Shown here: positions 17,769 through 26,403 of the stretch, in pieces
How the letters are laid out: the number at the start of each line of letters is the position of its first letter
How positions within the stretch are numbered: the first letter of the stretch is position 1
Source: Polaribacter sargassicola
GTDB lineage: Bacteria > Bacteroidota > Bacteroidia > Flavobacteriales > Flavobacteriaceae
Assembly: GCF_021991835.1 (NCBI RefSeq)
Contig: NZ_JAHDAU010000001.1
Coordinates: 124,001 to 188,000, forward strand
Length of the DNA stretch: 64,000 nucleotides
Direction: 5' to 3'
Notes under the pieces: generated by a model
Told to the model about the DNA's origin: nothing
Seen by the model: the letters and a program-made list of their open reading frames with translations, nothing else
The model's database searches: none
Position numbers and translations under genes: made by a program

Positions 17769-18824
17769 ATGGGTAAGAATATACTTTTTATTTTAGCTTT
17801 CTTAATTGTAATTACTTCTTGTAATTCTCAGAAAAAAGCAAAGCAATACGATATTAGAACTATTGCTTTTTATAATTTAGAAAACTTATTTGACACCATA
17901 AATGATGTAAATAAAAATGATGAAGCGAGCCCAATAATGGAGTTAAAATCTAATAAATCTAAAGTTTATTGGGATAAAATTGAAAAGCTTAGTAGTACAA
18001 TTGCTCAAATAGGAGCAGAAAAAACAAATACAAGTCCGGCAATAATTGGAGTATCTGAAGTTGAAAATTTAAACGTTTTAGAAGATTTAATAAAATCTAA
18101 ACATTTAATAAATAATGATTACGGCATTATACATTATGATTCACCAGACAAGAGAGGTATTGATGTTGCTTTACTTTATCAGAAAAAATATTTCAACCCT
18201 ATTTATCATGAAGCTTTTAATCCTAATATATATAGCGATAACGTAAAAATTTATACAAGAGACCAGCTTTTAGTATCTGGTTATTTAGATGATGAATTAA
18301 TACATATAATTGTAAATCATTGGCCATCTAGAAGAGGTGGTGAAAAAGCAAGTAGACCTAATAGAGAAAAGGCAGCTTACCAGAACACAAAAATTATAGA
18401 TCAAGTTAGAAAACAAGATGAAAGTGCTAAAATTTTAATTATGGGCGATTTTAATGACGACCCAATAAATTCTAGTTTTAAAAAAGTATTACAAACAAAA
18501 AGTAGAAAAAAAGAGGTAAGTAAAGATGACTTATACAACCCTTATGAAGACATGTTTAGAAGAGGTTTTAACACCCTAAAATATAGAGATAAAATAAATT
18601 TATTTGACATGATTTTCTTTACTTCTCCGTTATTAGACAAAGGAGAAAAAGATTATACTACTTACAAAATGTATAAAGCTATGATTTTTAATAAAGCTTT
18701 TTTAACCACTAAAAAAGGAAAATATAAAGGATATCCTTTTAGAAGTTTTTCTAACGGTAATTATACAGGTGGTTATTCAGACCATTATCCTGTTTACTTA
18801 TATTTAATAAAAGAAAAAAACTAA
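17769..18824 (+). CDS. Exported endonuclease/exonuclease/phosphatase-family lipoprotein
   Basis: 351 residues. Lipobox LIVITSC with Cys18. The EEP (DNase I-like) fold is indicated by AFYNLENLFDT (about 34), GVSEVEN (metal-binding Glu), NHWPSRRGG, MGDFNDD and the C-terminal SDHYPVY catalytic His. The family hydrolyses phosphodiesters: DNA, RNA or phosphoester lipids. Being lipid-anchored, it acts outside the cytoplasm. It lies back-to-back with the TonB receptor/DUF5689 operon, which suggests uptake of the cleavage products. Followed by a 12-bp hairpin terminator. A variant -7 box (TATTTTTA) lies about 20 bases before the ATG. Confidence 0.9.
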   Translation: MGKNILFILAFLIVITSCNSQKKAKQYDIRTIAFYNLENLFDTINDVNKNDEASPIMELKSNKSKVYWDKIEKLSSTIAQIGAEKTNTSPAIIGVSEVENLNVLEDLIKSKHLINNDYGIIHYDSPDKRGIDVALLYQKKYFNPIYHEAFNPNIYSDNVKIYTRDQLLVSGYLDDELIHIIVNHWPSRRGGEKASRPNREKAAYQNTKIIDQVRKQDESAKILIMGDFNDDPINSSFKKVLQTKSRKKEVSKDDLYNPYEDMFRRGFNTLKYRDKINLFDMIFFTSPLLDKGEKDYTTYKMYKAMIFNKAFLTTKKGKYKGYPFRSFSNGNYTGGYSDHYPVYLYLIKEKN

Positions 18825-18844
18825 GATAAATTTATTAATAATAC

Positions 18845-18880
18845 AAAACCCTGCAACTAAGAAAATTGCAGGGTTTTTTG
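18845..18880. terminator. Bidirectional intrinsic terminator
   Basis: 12-bp perfect stem (18845-18856 with 18866-18877), 9-base loop, T6 on the plus side. It lies between the convergent EEP gene and RNase G/E gene. Confidence 0.85.
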
Positions 18881-18912
18881 ATAAAAAATTATTGCCTTTA
18901 TATTATAATATT

Positions 18913-20442
18913 TTAAGCTTTTACAGATTTAAATCTATAATATAAGTATGTGTAAGCGTCACGAGGTATAATTGTAATCCACTTTTTGTGTTTTAAATAC
19001 CATTTAAAACGTATAGAATTCACTCCTTTTGTTAAATATGCAGCAATAAAAGGATGTACATGTAATTGTACTTTTTTATTTTTAGAGCTTAACAAATATT
19101 TCTCTAAATCTGCCTCAATTTTATCTAACAAAACTATAGGTGCTTCTACTTCTCCATTTTTATTTGGGTTGGCTTCGGTAGTTTTTATACTTAACTCAGG
19201 TCTTACTCTTTGTCTTGTAATTTGTACCAATCCAAATTTACTTGGAGGTAATATTTTATGCTTTGTTCTATCCAAAGCCATTTGTTCTTTAAGATGCTGA
19301 TATAATTTGTTTCTATTTTCAGCTTTGTGCATGTCAATAAAATCAACAACTATAATTCCTCCCATATCGCGTAATTGCAATTGGCGTGCTATTTCTGTTG
19401 CTGAAATTAAATTAACTTCTAAAGCAGTATCTTCTTGAGAACCTGCTTTATTAGACCTATTTCCACTATTTACATCTATAACATGTAATGCTTCTGTGTG
19501 CTCTATTACTAAATAAGCACCTCTGCTCATGGAAACTGTTTTGCCAAATGACGTTTTAATCTGTCTTTCTATTCCGAATTTTTCAAAAATAGGAACATCA
19601 GATTTATAAAGTTTTACAATATTTTCCTTTTCAGGATATATTTCTTGTAGATATTCTTTAATCTCTACTTTTAGAGTTTCATCATTTGTTACAATACTTG
19701 TAAAGGTTTCGTTCATAATATCTCTTAAAATTGAAGAAGCTCTATTAAGCTCACTCAAAATTTTTGTTGGTGTATTTGTGTTAGGTATTCTCTTACACAT
19801 AGTTTTCCAACGATCTAAAGAGTTTTGTAAATCTTTATCAAGTTCTGCCACTTTTTTGCCTTCGGCAACAGTTCTTAAAATAACACCAAACCCTTTGGGC
19901 TTAATGCTTTTTGCTAATCTTTTTAAACGTTCTTTTTCTTTTGGGTCTGCTATTTTTTGAGAAACAGAAACTCGGTTAGAAAAAGGAACTAAAACCAAAT
20001 ATCTACCTGCTATAGACAACTCAGAACTTAATCTTGGGCCTTTTGTAGAAATTGGTTCTTTTACTATTTGTACTAATAGGTTTTGACCCGATTTTAGTAC
20101 ACTGTTAATACTACCGTCTTTGTTAATGTCTTCTTCCTTACGGAAGTTCTTTAAAGTGAATTCTTTATACTTACCTGTGCTTACTTTCTTAATGAATGAG
20201 TTTAATGAGTTTACTTGCGCTCCTAAATCATGATAATGTAAAAACCCATCTTTTGGGTATCCTACATTAACAAAGGATGCATTTAAACCTGTTAATACTT
20301 TTCCTATTTTGGCTAAAAATATGTCGCCAACAGAAAATTTATTATCAGATGTTTCATTATTTAATTCAATAAGTTTTCCATCTCTTAATAAGGCAAAATC
20401 AATATCAGATGAATTACTACGAATTATTAATTCTGTTTTCAT
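18913..20442 (-). CDS. rng: Ribonuclease G/E
   Basis: 509 residues. Endoribonuclease for rRNA maturation and mRNA decay. It has an S1-type domain (residues about 35-130, VGDIFLAKIGKV, GFLHYHD) and the RNase E/G catalytic core. The catalytic aspartates sit in HVIDVNSGNR (about 320) and IIVVDFIDM (about 367). The zinc-link CPxCxG that follows TRQR in E. coli RNase E is absent: the equivalent stretch reads NPNKNG and the C-terminal half has no cysteine. There is no long RNase E-type scaffold tail. It is preceded by a 175-base leader with two hairpins. Confidence 0.95.
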   Translation of the reverse strand: MKTELIIRSNSSDIDFALLRDGKLIELNNETSDNKFSVGDIFLAKIGKVLTGLNASFVNVGYPKDGFLHYHDLGAQVNSLNSFIKKVSTGKYKEFTLKNFRKEEDINKDGSINSVLKSGQNLLVQIVKEPISTKGPRLSSELSIAGRYLVLVPFSNRVSVSQKIADPKEKERLKRLAKSIKPKGFGVILRTVAEGKKVAELDKDLQNSLDRWKTMCKRIPNTNTPTKILSELNRASSILRDIMNETFTSIVTNDETLKVEIKEYLQEIYPEKENIVKLYKSDVPIFEKFGIERQIKTSFGKTVSMSRGAYLVIEHTEALHVIDVNSGNRSNKAGSQEDTALEVNLISATEIARQLQLRDMGGIIVVDFIDMHKAENRNKLYQHLKEQMALDRTKHKILPPSKFGLVQITRQRVRPELSIKTTEANPNKNGEVEAPIVLLDKIEADLEKYLLSSKNKKVQLHVHPFIAAYLTKGVNSIRFKWYLKHKKWITIIPRDAYTYLYYRFKSVKA

Positions 20443-20459
20443 ACTGAAATGGTTTTAGA

Positions 20460-20511
20460 CTACACTTAATTGTGTAGATGGATTAATATTGTCAGGTATA
20501 TTTATAATACC
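20460..20511 (-). promoter_or_regulatory. Two small hairpins in the RNase G/E leader
   Basis: CTACAC (20460-20465) pairs with GTGTAG (20472-20477). GGTAT (20495-20499) pairs with ATACC (20507-20511). Both lie in the 175-base minus-strand leader between the bS22-like gene's terminator and the RNase start. E. coli rne controls itself through its leader, so these could be self-cleavage or sensing elements. This is inference. Confidence 0.3.
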
Positions 20512-20600
20512 GTGAGAAGATTTACTGTTTTTAAACAATAAATAAACCTTCTAATGTCAATGAACTTTGTTTTTAACTTCTTTCGTCTAAACAAGAAACG

Positions 20601-20626
20601 AAAAAGTAAGCGGATGCTTACTTTTT
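20601..20626 (-). terminator. Intrinsic terminator overlapping the bS22-like stop codon
   Basis: 11-bp perfect stem (20601-20611 with 20616-20626), loop GGAT. Its arm contains the last codons and the stop of the 29-residue gene. It would end HU/bS22-like transcripts before the RNase gene. Confidence 0.65.
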
Positions 20627-20707
20627 CTTGTGTCTATTTGCTCTAGCTCTTTTCTTTCTTTTGTGTGTAGAGATTTTTGCTCTCTTTCTTTTTTTACCAC
20701 TTGGCAT
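20618..20707 (-). CDS. 29-residue basic ribosomal protein, bS22/mS38 (AURKAIP1/COX24) type
   Basis: ATG at 20707, stop at 20618. The protein begins MPSGKKRKRAKISTHKRKKR and ends ARANRHKKK; over half the residues are Lys or Arg. The pattern K-x-x-THKRKKR-x-RxNRHKKK is that of the COX24/AURKAIP1 domain (mitochondrial mS38, actinobacterial bS22), a small-subunit protein that sits among rRNA helices. It starts 47 bases after the HU stop, on the same strand. The stop lies inside a terminator hairpin. The gene is too short for most ORF callers. The family call rests on sequence pattern. Confidence 0.85.
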   Translation of the reverse strand: MPSGKKRKRAKISTHKRKKRARANRHKKK

Positions 20708-20754
20708 AATTTCTGTTGTTTTTTTAACCGTTTAAGGTTTAGATTAATATTTTG

Positions 20755-21045
20755 TTATTTAACAGCTACTTTACTTTTTACTCCTTCTGTAAAAGTTTTT
20801 GCTGGTTTAAAAGCTGGAATATTGTGTGCAGGAATCTTAATTGTAGTATTCTTAGAAATATTTCTACCAGTTTTTTCGGCTCTTGTTTTAATTATAAAAC
20901 TACCAAAACCTCTTAAATATACGTTATCTCCACTTTCTAATGCATCTTTCACTTCAGTCATAAATGCTTCAACAGTTGCTAAAACTTCTGTTTTCTCGAT
21001 TCCTGATTTATCTGAAATTTTTGATACGATATCTGCTTTCGTCAT
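20755..21045 (-). CDS. HU-family DNA-binding protein
   Basis: 96 residues. MTKADIVSKISDKSGIEK and the beta-arm region (GFGSFIIKTRAEKTGRNIS, then IPAHNIPAFKPAK) are classic HU/IHF. A conserved Pro tip inserts in the minor groove and bends DNA, so it compacts the nucleoid. The C-terminal TEGVKSKVAVK is typical of flavobacterial HU. It is transcribed ahead of the bS22-like gene from a strong -7 box (21098-21105) and is divergent from mutY. Confidence 0.95.
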   Translation of the reverse strand: MTKADIVSKISDKSGIEKTEVLATVEAFMTEVKDALESGDNVYLRGFGSFIIKTRAEKTGRNISKNTTIKIPAHNIPAFKPAKTFTEGVKSKVAVK

Positions 21046-21084
21046 GTCTCTAATATTTTACTATATTTTTATTAATTTACTTCC

Positions 21085-21125
21085 AAAAATGCGGATGCAA
21101 ATATATGACAATTAATCAATTCCAA
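21085..21125 (-). promoter_or_regulatory. HU promoter (TTG-N17-TATATTTG)
   Basis: -7 box TATATTTG at 21098-21105 (minus strand), -33 TTG at 21123-21125. The early transcribed bases GCATCCGCATTTT nearly match those at the rplU promoter (GCACCCGCATTTT). Confidence 0.65.
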
Positions 21126-21188
21126 AAATAATAACACTTAAAATTATGTGAATTTTAAAATGTAATATTGTAATCCTATTTTTTATCA

Positions 21189-22232
21189 ATGATTTTTTAT
21201 AACACATTAATTTTCTGGTATTTACAAAACAGCCGAAATTTACCTTGGCGAAAAACTAAGAATCCTTATTTTATTTGGCTGTCAGAAATCATGCTTCAGC
21301 AAACAAGAGTTGCCCAAGGTTTGGCATATTATTTAAAATTTACAGAAGCTTTTCCTACTGTTTTTGATCTTGCAAATGCAGACGAAAGTACCGTTTTAAA
21401 AATGTGGCAAGGTTTAGGTTATTATTCTCGTGCAAGAAACCTTCATTTTTCTGCAAAATTAATTGCAAACGAACTAAACGGAGAATTCCCATCAACTTAC
21501 AAAGAAATTATTAAATTAAAAGGTATAGGAGATTATACCGCATCTGCAATAGCGTCTATTTGCTTTAACGAAGCTACCGCTGTTGTTGATGGAAACGTTT
21601 ACAGGGTACTTTCTCGCTATTACGGAATTAAAACACCTATTAACACATCTGCAGGAATTAAAGAGTTTAAAACACTTGCGCAGTCTTTAATAGATAAAAC
21701 ACAACCAGGTACTTTTAATCAAGCAATTATGGATTTTGGTGCTATACAATGCAAACCACAAAATCCTTTATGTAATACTTGTCCGTTTTCTAATAGTTGT
21801 GTTGCATTAGAAAAACAATTAATTAAAGAGCTACCTGTTAAAGAGAAAAAAATAAAAGTTAGAAAACGTTATTTTAATTTTTTAGTGATAAAAACCAACA
21901 AGCAAACAACTATTTTATCAGAAAGAAAAGGAAAAGGTATTTGGCAAGGCTTGTATCAATTTCCGTTAATAGAAACCAAAAACGTTATTAATAAAGAAGA
22001 GTTAATATCATCCCAAGAATTTATCAATTTATTTCCAGAAGAAACCACAATCTCACTTTTTAATCAAAAAGAAATTGTTCATAAATTATCTCATCAACAT
22101 TTATATACACAATTTTGGATTGTTGAAACCAAAAATTTATCAGAAGCAACTATTAAATGGAGTGAAATTGAAAAATACCCTGTTCCTATTTTAATAGCAA
22201 ATTTCTTAGAAAAACACCTACCTAAAAAGTAA
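21189..22232 (+). CDS. mutY: A/G-specific adenine glycosylase
   Basis: 347 residues. It removes adenine mispaired with 8-oxoguanine. WLSEIMLQQTRV carries the catalytic Glu33. The helix-hairpin-helix is LKGIGDYTASAIA, followed by the catalytic Asp in AVVDGNVYRV (about 136). A [4Fe-4S] cluster motif C-x6-C-x2-C-x5-C is in the segment CKPQNPLCNTCPFSNSC. A C-terminal NUDIX-like 8-oxoG recognition domain follows (about 225-345). Start ATG 21189 gives FYNTLIFWY, the usual N-terminus. It leads mutY-ssb-gldE-gldD. Confidence 0.96.
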   Translation: MIFYNTLIFWYLQNSRNLPWRKTKNPYFIWLSEIMLQQTRVAQGLAYYLKFTEAFPTVFDLANADESTVLKMWQGLGYYSRARNLHFSAKLIANELNGEFPSTYKEIIKLKGIGDYTASAIASICFNEATAVVDGNVYRVLSRYYGIKTPINTSAGIKEFKTLAQSLIDKTQPGTFNQAIMDFGAIQCKPQNPLCNTCPFSNSCVALEKQLIKELPVKEKKIKVRKRYFNFLVIKTNKQTTILSERKGKGIWQGLYQFPLIETKNVINKEELISSQEFINLFPEETTISLFNQKEIVHKLSHQHLYTQFWIVETKNLSEATIKWSEIEKYPVPILIANFLEKHLPKK

Positions 22233-22245
22233 TTGATATTTTTAG

Positions 22246-22253
22246 TATTTTTG
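22246..22253 (+). promoter_or_regulatory. -7 box before ssb (TATTTTTG)
   Basis: Exact TAnnTTTG match, 19 bases before the ssb ATG and 13 after the mutY stop. It implies ssb-gldE-gldD can be transcribed independently. No -33 TTG at the usual spacing. Confidence 0.45.
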
Positions 22254-22272
22254 TTATAGAAATACACAAGCT

Positions 22273-22707
22273 ATGGCAGGTACAATAAATAAAGTAATTT
22301 TAATTGGTAATTTAGGTGATGATGTTAAAATGCATTATTTTGATGATCAAAACTGTGTAGGTCGTTTTCCTATTGCAACATCAGAAAGTTACACAAACAG
22401 GCAAACCGGAGAAAAAGTTACAAGTACAGATTGGCATAACCTTGTTGTAAGAAACGGATTAGCCAAAGTGTGTGAAAAATATTTAACAAAAGGAGATAAA
22501 GTTTATGTTGAAGGGAAACTAAAAAACCGTCAATGGGAACAAGATGGTGTTAAACGTTATTCTACCGAAATAGTTGTTAATGAAATGACCATGCTTTCTA
22601 ACAAAAAAAATACAGAAACTAATAATATTAACCCAGTACAAAATCAAAAACCTTCTCCAGCTCCAAAATCTGTAGAAATGGAAGAAGAAGATGATTTACC
22701 TTTTTAA
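22273..22707 (+). CDS. ssb: Single-stranded DNA-binding protein
   Basis: 144 residues. The OB fold starts GTINKVILIGNLGDD, with WHNLVVRNGLA and KGDKVYVEGKLKNRQW. A linker rich in Asn/Pro/Lys and the acidic C-terminal tip EEDDLPF follow; the tip recruits repair and replication partners. It coats single-stranded DNA as a tetramer. It sits between mutY and gldE with 20 bases to gldE, the order seen at flavobacterial gldD loci. Confidence 0.96.
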   Translation: MAGTINKVILIGNLGDDVKMHYFDDQNCVGRFPIATSESYTNRQTGEKVTSTDWHNLVVRNGLAKVCEKYLTKGDKVYVEGKLKNRQWEQDGVKRYSTEIVVNEMTMLSNKKNTETNNINPVQNQKPSPAPKSVEMEEEDDLPF

Positions 22708-22727
22708 ATTAACTTAAACCTTAAAAA

Positions 22728-24050
22728 TTGGATCCAGACCCCAAAATATTATTTTTTACAAGTATAGATCTATTAACCTCGTTTAATATAATAACTTTAA
22801 TAGCGCTACTTATAAGTTCTGCATTAGTATCAGGCGCAGAGGTTGCTTTTTTTTCTCTTACACAAACAAACTTAAATGAACTTTCTAATAACGGAAAAGA
22901 AGAAAATATTGTTGTTACCTTATTAGAAAGACCTAGAAAATTATTAGCTACAATATTAATAACTAACAATTTTATTAATATTTTAATTGTTTTGCTATTT
23001 GCATCTTTATCAGAAACACTTTTTGGCAATTTTAATTATCAATTAAACCTATTTCTTTTTACTATTTCTATTAGATTTTTAATAGAAATAGTGCTAGTAA
23101 CCTTCTTAATTTTACTTTTCGGAGAAGTTTTGCCAAAAGTATACGCCTCTAGAAATGCACTTAAATTCTCTAGAGTAATGTCTAAATTTATACATAGTAT
23201 AAACTTTTTTCTAACACCTTTTAGTTTGCCATTAATTACCCTAACAAAGTGGATAGAAAAAAATCTAGGAAATAAAAACTCTAATTTTTCTGTAGAAACC
23301 TTATCTCAGGCGCTAGAGTTAACTTCTGAAGGAGCAACCACAAAAGACGAACAAAAAATACTAGAAGGAATTGTAAATTTTGGTAATACAGAAACTGTAC
23401 AAATTATGAAACCTCGTATAGATATTTTTGCACTATCAGATGATGAACCTTACGAAACTGTTTTACAAAAAATATTAAAAAACGGATATTCTAGAAACCC
23501 TGTTTACAAAGAAAATATAGACAATATTATTGGCGTCTTATACGCAAAAGACTTACTTGCACACTTAGACAAAACAACATTTAAGTGGCAAGATTTACTT
23601 AGAGAACCTTTCTTTGTACCAGAAAATAAAAAATTAGACGATTTGTTAGGTGATTTTAGAGAGAAGAAAAACCACTTAGCAATTGTTGTTGATGAATACG
23701 GAGGAACAAGCGGATTGGTTACTTTAGAAGATGTTATTGAAGAAATTGTGGGTGATATTAATGATGAATTTGATGATGAAGATTTATCTTATTCTAAAAT
23801 TGATGCGAACAATTATATCTTTGAAGGTAAAATTACAATTAAAGATTTTTGTAAAGTTTTAGATGATGAAGATGAAGATGTTTTTGAAGAAGAAAAAGGA
23901 GAAAGTGAAACTCTTGCTGGTTTTATTTTAGAAATTTCTGGAAAATTTCCTAAAAAAGGAGAGAAAATAAGTTTCAAGAACTATACGTTTACAATAGAAG
24001 CGTTAGACAAAAAACGTATTAAACAAGTAAAAGCAACTAGAAATGCGTAA
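22728..24050 (+). CDS. gldE: Gliding motility-associated protein GldE (CNNM/CBS family)
   Basis: 440 residues from TTG 22728. The next Met is beyond the first membrane segments, so TTG is required. A CNNM-type membrane domain with about four helices (residues 20-170, SALVSGAEVAFFSLTQ) is followed by two CBS domains (about 205-330, MKPRIDIFAL, VVDEYGGTSGLVTLEDVIEEIVGDI) and a CorC_HlyC-type C-terminus. Homologous to Mg/Co efflux-type proteins. In flavobacteria this member is linked to gldD and gliding. It overlaps gldD by 8 bases, indicating coupled translation. Confidence 0.9.
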   Translation: MDPDPKILFFTSIDLLTSFNIITLIALLISSALVSGAEVAFFSLTQTNLNELSNNGKEENIVVTLLERPRKLLATILITNNFINILIVLLFASLSETLFGNFNYQLNLFLFTISIRFLIEIVLVTFLILLFGEVLPKVYASRNALKFSRVMSKFIHSINFFLTPFSLPLITLTKWIEKNLGNKNSNFSVETLSQALELTSEGATTKDEQKILEGIVNFGNTETVQIMKPRIDIFALSDDEPYETVLQKILKNGYSRNPVYKENIDNIIGVLYAKDLLAHLDKTTFKWQDLLREPFFVPENKKLDDLLGDFREKKNHLAIVVDEYGGTSGLVTLEDVIEEIVGDINDEFDDEDLSYSKIDANNYIFEGKITIKDFCKVLDDEDEDVFEEEKGESETLAGFILEISGKFPKKGEKISFKNYTFTIEALDKKRIKQVKATRNA

Positions 24051-24597
24051 ATTTTTTTTATTGATTTTTTTAACTCTATTCCTTTCTTGTAAAGAAGATG
24101 TTTTACCAAAACCAAAGGCTTATTTAAGTTTAGAATATCCACAGAAAACGTATAAAAACTTAGAAATCTCTAGACCTTATAGTTTTAATATTTTAAAAAA
24201 CACTACTGTTATAAACAAAGAAAATAATTGGATAACTATTAAGTACCCTCAACTAAAAGCTTCTATAGATATTACATACAGACCTATAAATAACAACCTA
24301 AGAGAACTTTTAACCGAATCTGAAAAACTGGTTTTTAAACATGCTGTAAAAGCAGAAGAAATTAAACCACCAATAGATTTTGTAAACCCTAAGAAAAGAG
24401 TTTTTGGTAGCTTGTATGAAATTACAGGAAACGCAGCTTCTCATCTACAATTTCATGTTACAGATAGCACAAAAAACTTTATAAAAGGTTCTTTATATTT
24501 TTATGCAAAACCAAATTACGATTCTATTTTACCTGCCGTAGATTATATTAAAAAAGATATTTTACACTTGGTAGAAACTTTAGAATGGGAAAACTAA
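24043..24597 (+). CDS. gldD: Gliding motility lipoprotein GldD
   Basis: 184 residues. Lipobox LTLFLSC with Cys16. The mature part has the GldD look: YLSLEYPQKTYK, YSFNILKNT, GSLYEITGNAASHLQFHVTDS, GSLYFYAKPNYDSILP. It is a membrane-anchored component needed for gliding and linked to type IX secretion in flavobacteria. The start overlaps the end of gldE. The stop overlaps the stop of the convergent MutS-like gene by 3 bases, with no terminator in between. Confidence 0.93.
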   Translation: MRKFFLLIFLTLFLSCKEDVLPKPKAYLSLEYPQKTYKNLEISRPYSFNILKNTTVINKENNWITIKYPQLKASIDITYRPINNNLRELLTESEKLVFKHAVKAEEIKPPIDFVNPKKRVFGSLYEITGNAASHLQFHVTDSTKNFIKGSLYFYAKPNYDSILPAVDYIKKDILHLVETLEWEN

Positions 24598-26366
24598 ACA
24601 ATTTCCATTTTTTGCAGTAAAAAAGAAGCATTCATATTTTTACAAACACCGTTTTTCATAGTGTAATCAAAATGTAGCTCGTCATTAATTATTTCTGCAT
24701 CAAAATAATAGTTTTTTACACTAGAAAACTCGTTTTCTAATTCGCACAAACTAATATCATGCGTTGCAATAATTCCTGTAGATTTAGATTTTGTTAATTT
24801 TTCCACGAATTTTTTAGACCCAATTGCCTTATCTTTACTATTAGTTCCTTTTAAAATTTCATCTAAAATAATAAAGTATTTTTCTGATTTTATTTCATCA
24901 ATAATAAACTTTAAACGCTTTAATTCCGAATAAAAATAAGAGGCATCTTCAGATAAAGAATCAGAAGTTCGCATACTTGTTATCAATTTTATTGGCGAAT
25001 ATAAATAGGATTCTGCACAAACGGGCAAACCACAATTTGCCATTACAATAGACAAAGAAACGGTTCTTAAAAAAGTACTTTTACCAGCCATATTTGCGCC
25101 TGTAATTATAAAAAATTGTGCATCATCAATTATAAAATCGTTATCAACTCTTTGATCTACTTTTAACAAAGGATGACCTAAATTAGTAGATTTTATAGTT
25201 TCGTGCCCATCCAAGATTTCTGGAAAAACAAATTTTTGATGATTAAAATTAAAGTTTGCTAATGAGTTCTGAGCATCAAAAAACGCGACTACTTCAAACC
25301 ATTTTTGTACAGTATGTTTATAATTTAAAATCCACTTTTCTACCTTACAAGCATTGTAAATTTCAGACAAAAACAAGCCATTACCAACCACAGATATAAT
25401 GATGTTGTTTCGCTGATCAAAACCATCTAAAATCTTAGAAAATTCTTTAAAAATTGAAGAAGCTTTTTTCTCTTCAGATTTTATAATTTCTTGTTTCTCT
25501 TTTAGTATTGATGCTGTAAAAGTTTCATTTTCTATTTCATTTAACAATTGATGATATTGCCTAAAAGTTTCTCTAACTTTATCTGTTTCTGAATATAATT
25601 TTTGTGTCTTTTTAACGAAAGCACCAGTAATAAAAAGTCCGACAAAAAACCAAGCTGTAACAAATGAAAATGCAATAAAACCAAAAGAAACCAAGCCAAT
25701 TAAGGTGAAAGAAATTATTGAAAAAACTATTTGAAATTTTGCCAAATGTTTAGAAAAAACAGCCTTGTAATTAGAAAATAAATCAATAACAGTTGCCGAA
25801 GTATTTTTAACTGAAACTAAACTTGCTAAGGCAGAAAAATGTTGCCTCCAAGTTACTTTTTTAGAAAGTTCTTTTATTGCATGCTGTTTTTCTACAATAT
25901 TAGACGTGTTATTTGCAGAAAGTGTAGTTGCTAAAAGTAATTTCCCATCATTTGTAGCGGTTCTATTCATGTATTGAAAAAACGAACCTCTACCAAATAA
26001 ATCTACATCATTGCTAAAATAATGCAACGGATTTACAAATTCTTCACCAGTTTCTAAATCATAAAAATCTCTATTTAAAACTTTAATTTCTGTGCTATTA
26101 ATTACAATTTTAGCTTCTATAACCTGTTTTTTTCTTTTTATTTTAGTGTTTGTTAACACCAAAAAAGAGAATAATGCTATTCCTAAACAAGCGATGATAA
26201 ATACATCTGGAAAATCACCAAAGGTCAAGTAAATTAAAAATGTAGTTGCTAAAAAAACAGCAAATCTAAAAATAGAAACATTGATTAATTTTTTCTTTAA
26301 TACCAAAGCTTCTTTTTCTAAATCTATTTTTGCTTGTGTATAAAATTCTATAGGATTATTCTTCAT
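24594..26366 (-). CDS. Membrane-anchored MutS-like ATPase
   Basis: 590 residues. Two hydrophobic hairpins (about 30-72 and 212-250) are followed by a MutS core/clamp-like helical region and a C-terminal MutS ATPase domain. That domain has Walker A GANMAGKST (about 423), the SMRTSDSLSEDASYFYSEL signature and Walker B YFIILDEILKGTN. It lacks the MutS mismatch-recognition domain and has membrane helices, so it is unlikely to be the canonical mismatch-repair MutS. Its substrate is unknown. Last gene of the minus-strand run that begins at waaA, 37 bases after mobA. Confidence 0.88.
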   Translation of the reverse strand: MKNNPIEFYTQAKIDLEKEALVLKKKLINVSIFRFAVFLATTFLIYLTFGDFPDVFIIACLGIALFSFLVLTNTKIKRKKQVIEAKIVINSTEIKVLNRDFYDLETGEEFVNPLHYFSNDVDLFGRGSFFQYMNRTATNDGKLLLATTLSANNTSNIVEKQHAIKELSKKVTWRQHFSALASLVSVKNTSATVIDLFSNYKAVFSKHLAKFQIVFSIISFTLIGLVSFGFIAFSFVTAWFFVGLFITGAFVKKTQKLYSETDKVRETFRQYHQLLNEIENETFTASILKEKQEIIKSEEKKASSIFKEFSKILDGFDQRNNIIISVVGNGLFLSEIYNACKVEKWILNYKHTVQKWFEVVAFFDAQNSLANFNFNHQKFVFPEILDGHETIKSTNLGHPLLKVDQRVDNDFIIDDAQFFIITGANMAGKSTFLRTVSLSIVMANCGLPVCAESYLYSPIKLITSMRTSDSLSEDASYFYSELKRLKFIIDEIKSEKYFIILDEILKGTNSKDKAIGSKKFVEKLTKSKSTGIIATHDISLCELENEFSSVKNYYFDAEIINDELHFDYTMKNGVCKNMNASFLLQKMEIV

Positions 26367-26403
26367 TTAAAATTATTTAAAGCTTAAAGTTGACTTCTTT
26401 TCA

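Noticed and set aside
20630..21115. 161-residue plus-strand frame over HU and the small basic gene
   Set aside because: It is antisense to two recognisable families (HU and bS22/mS38-like) and its residues show no domain.
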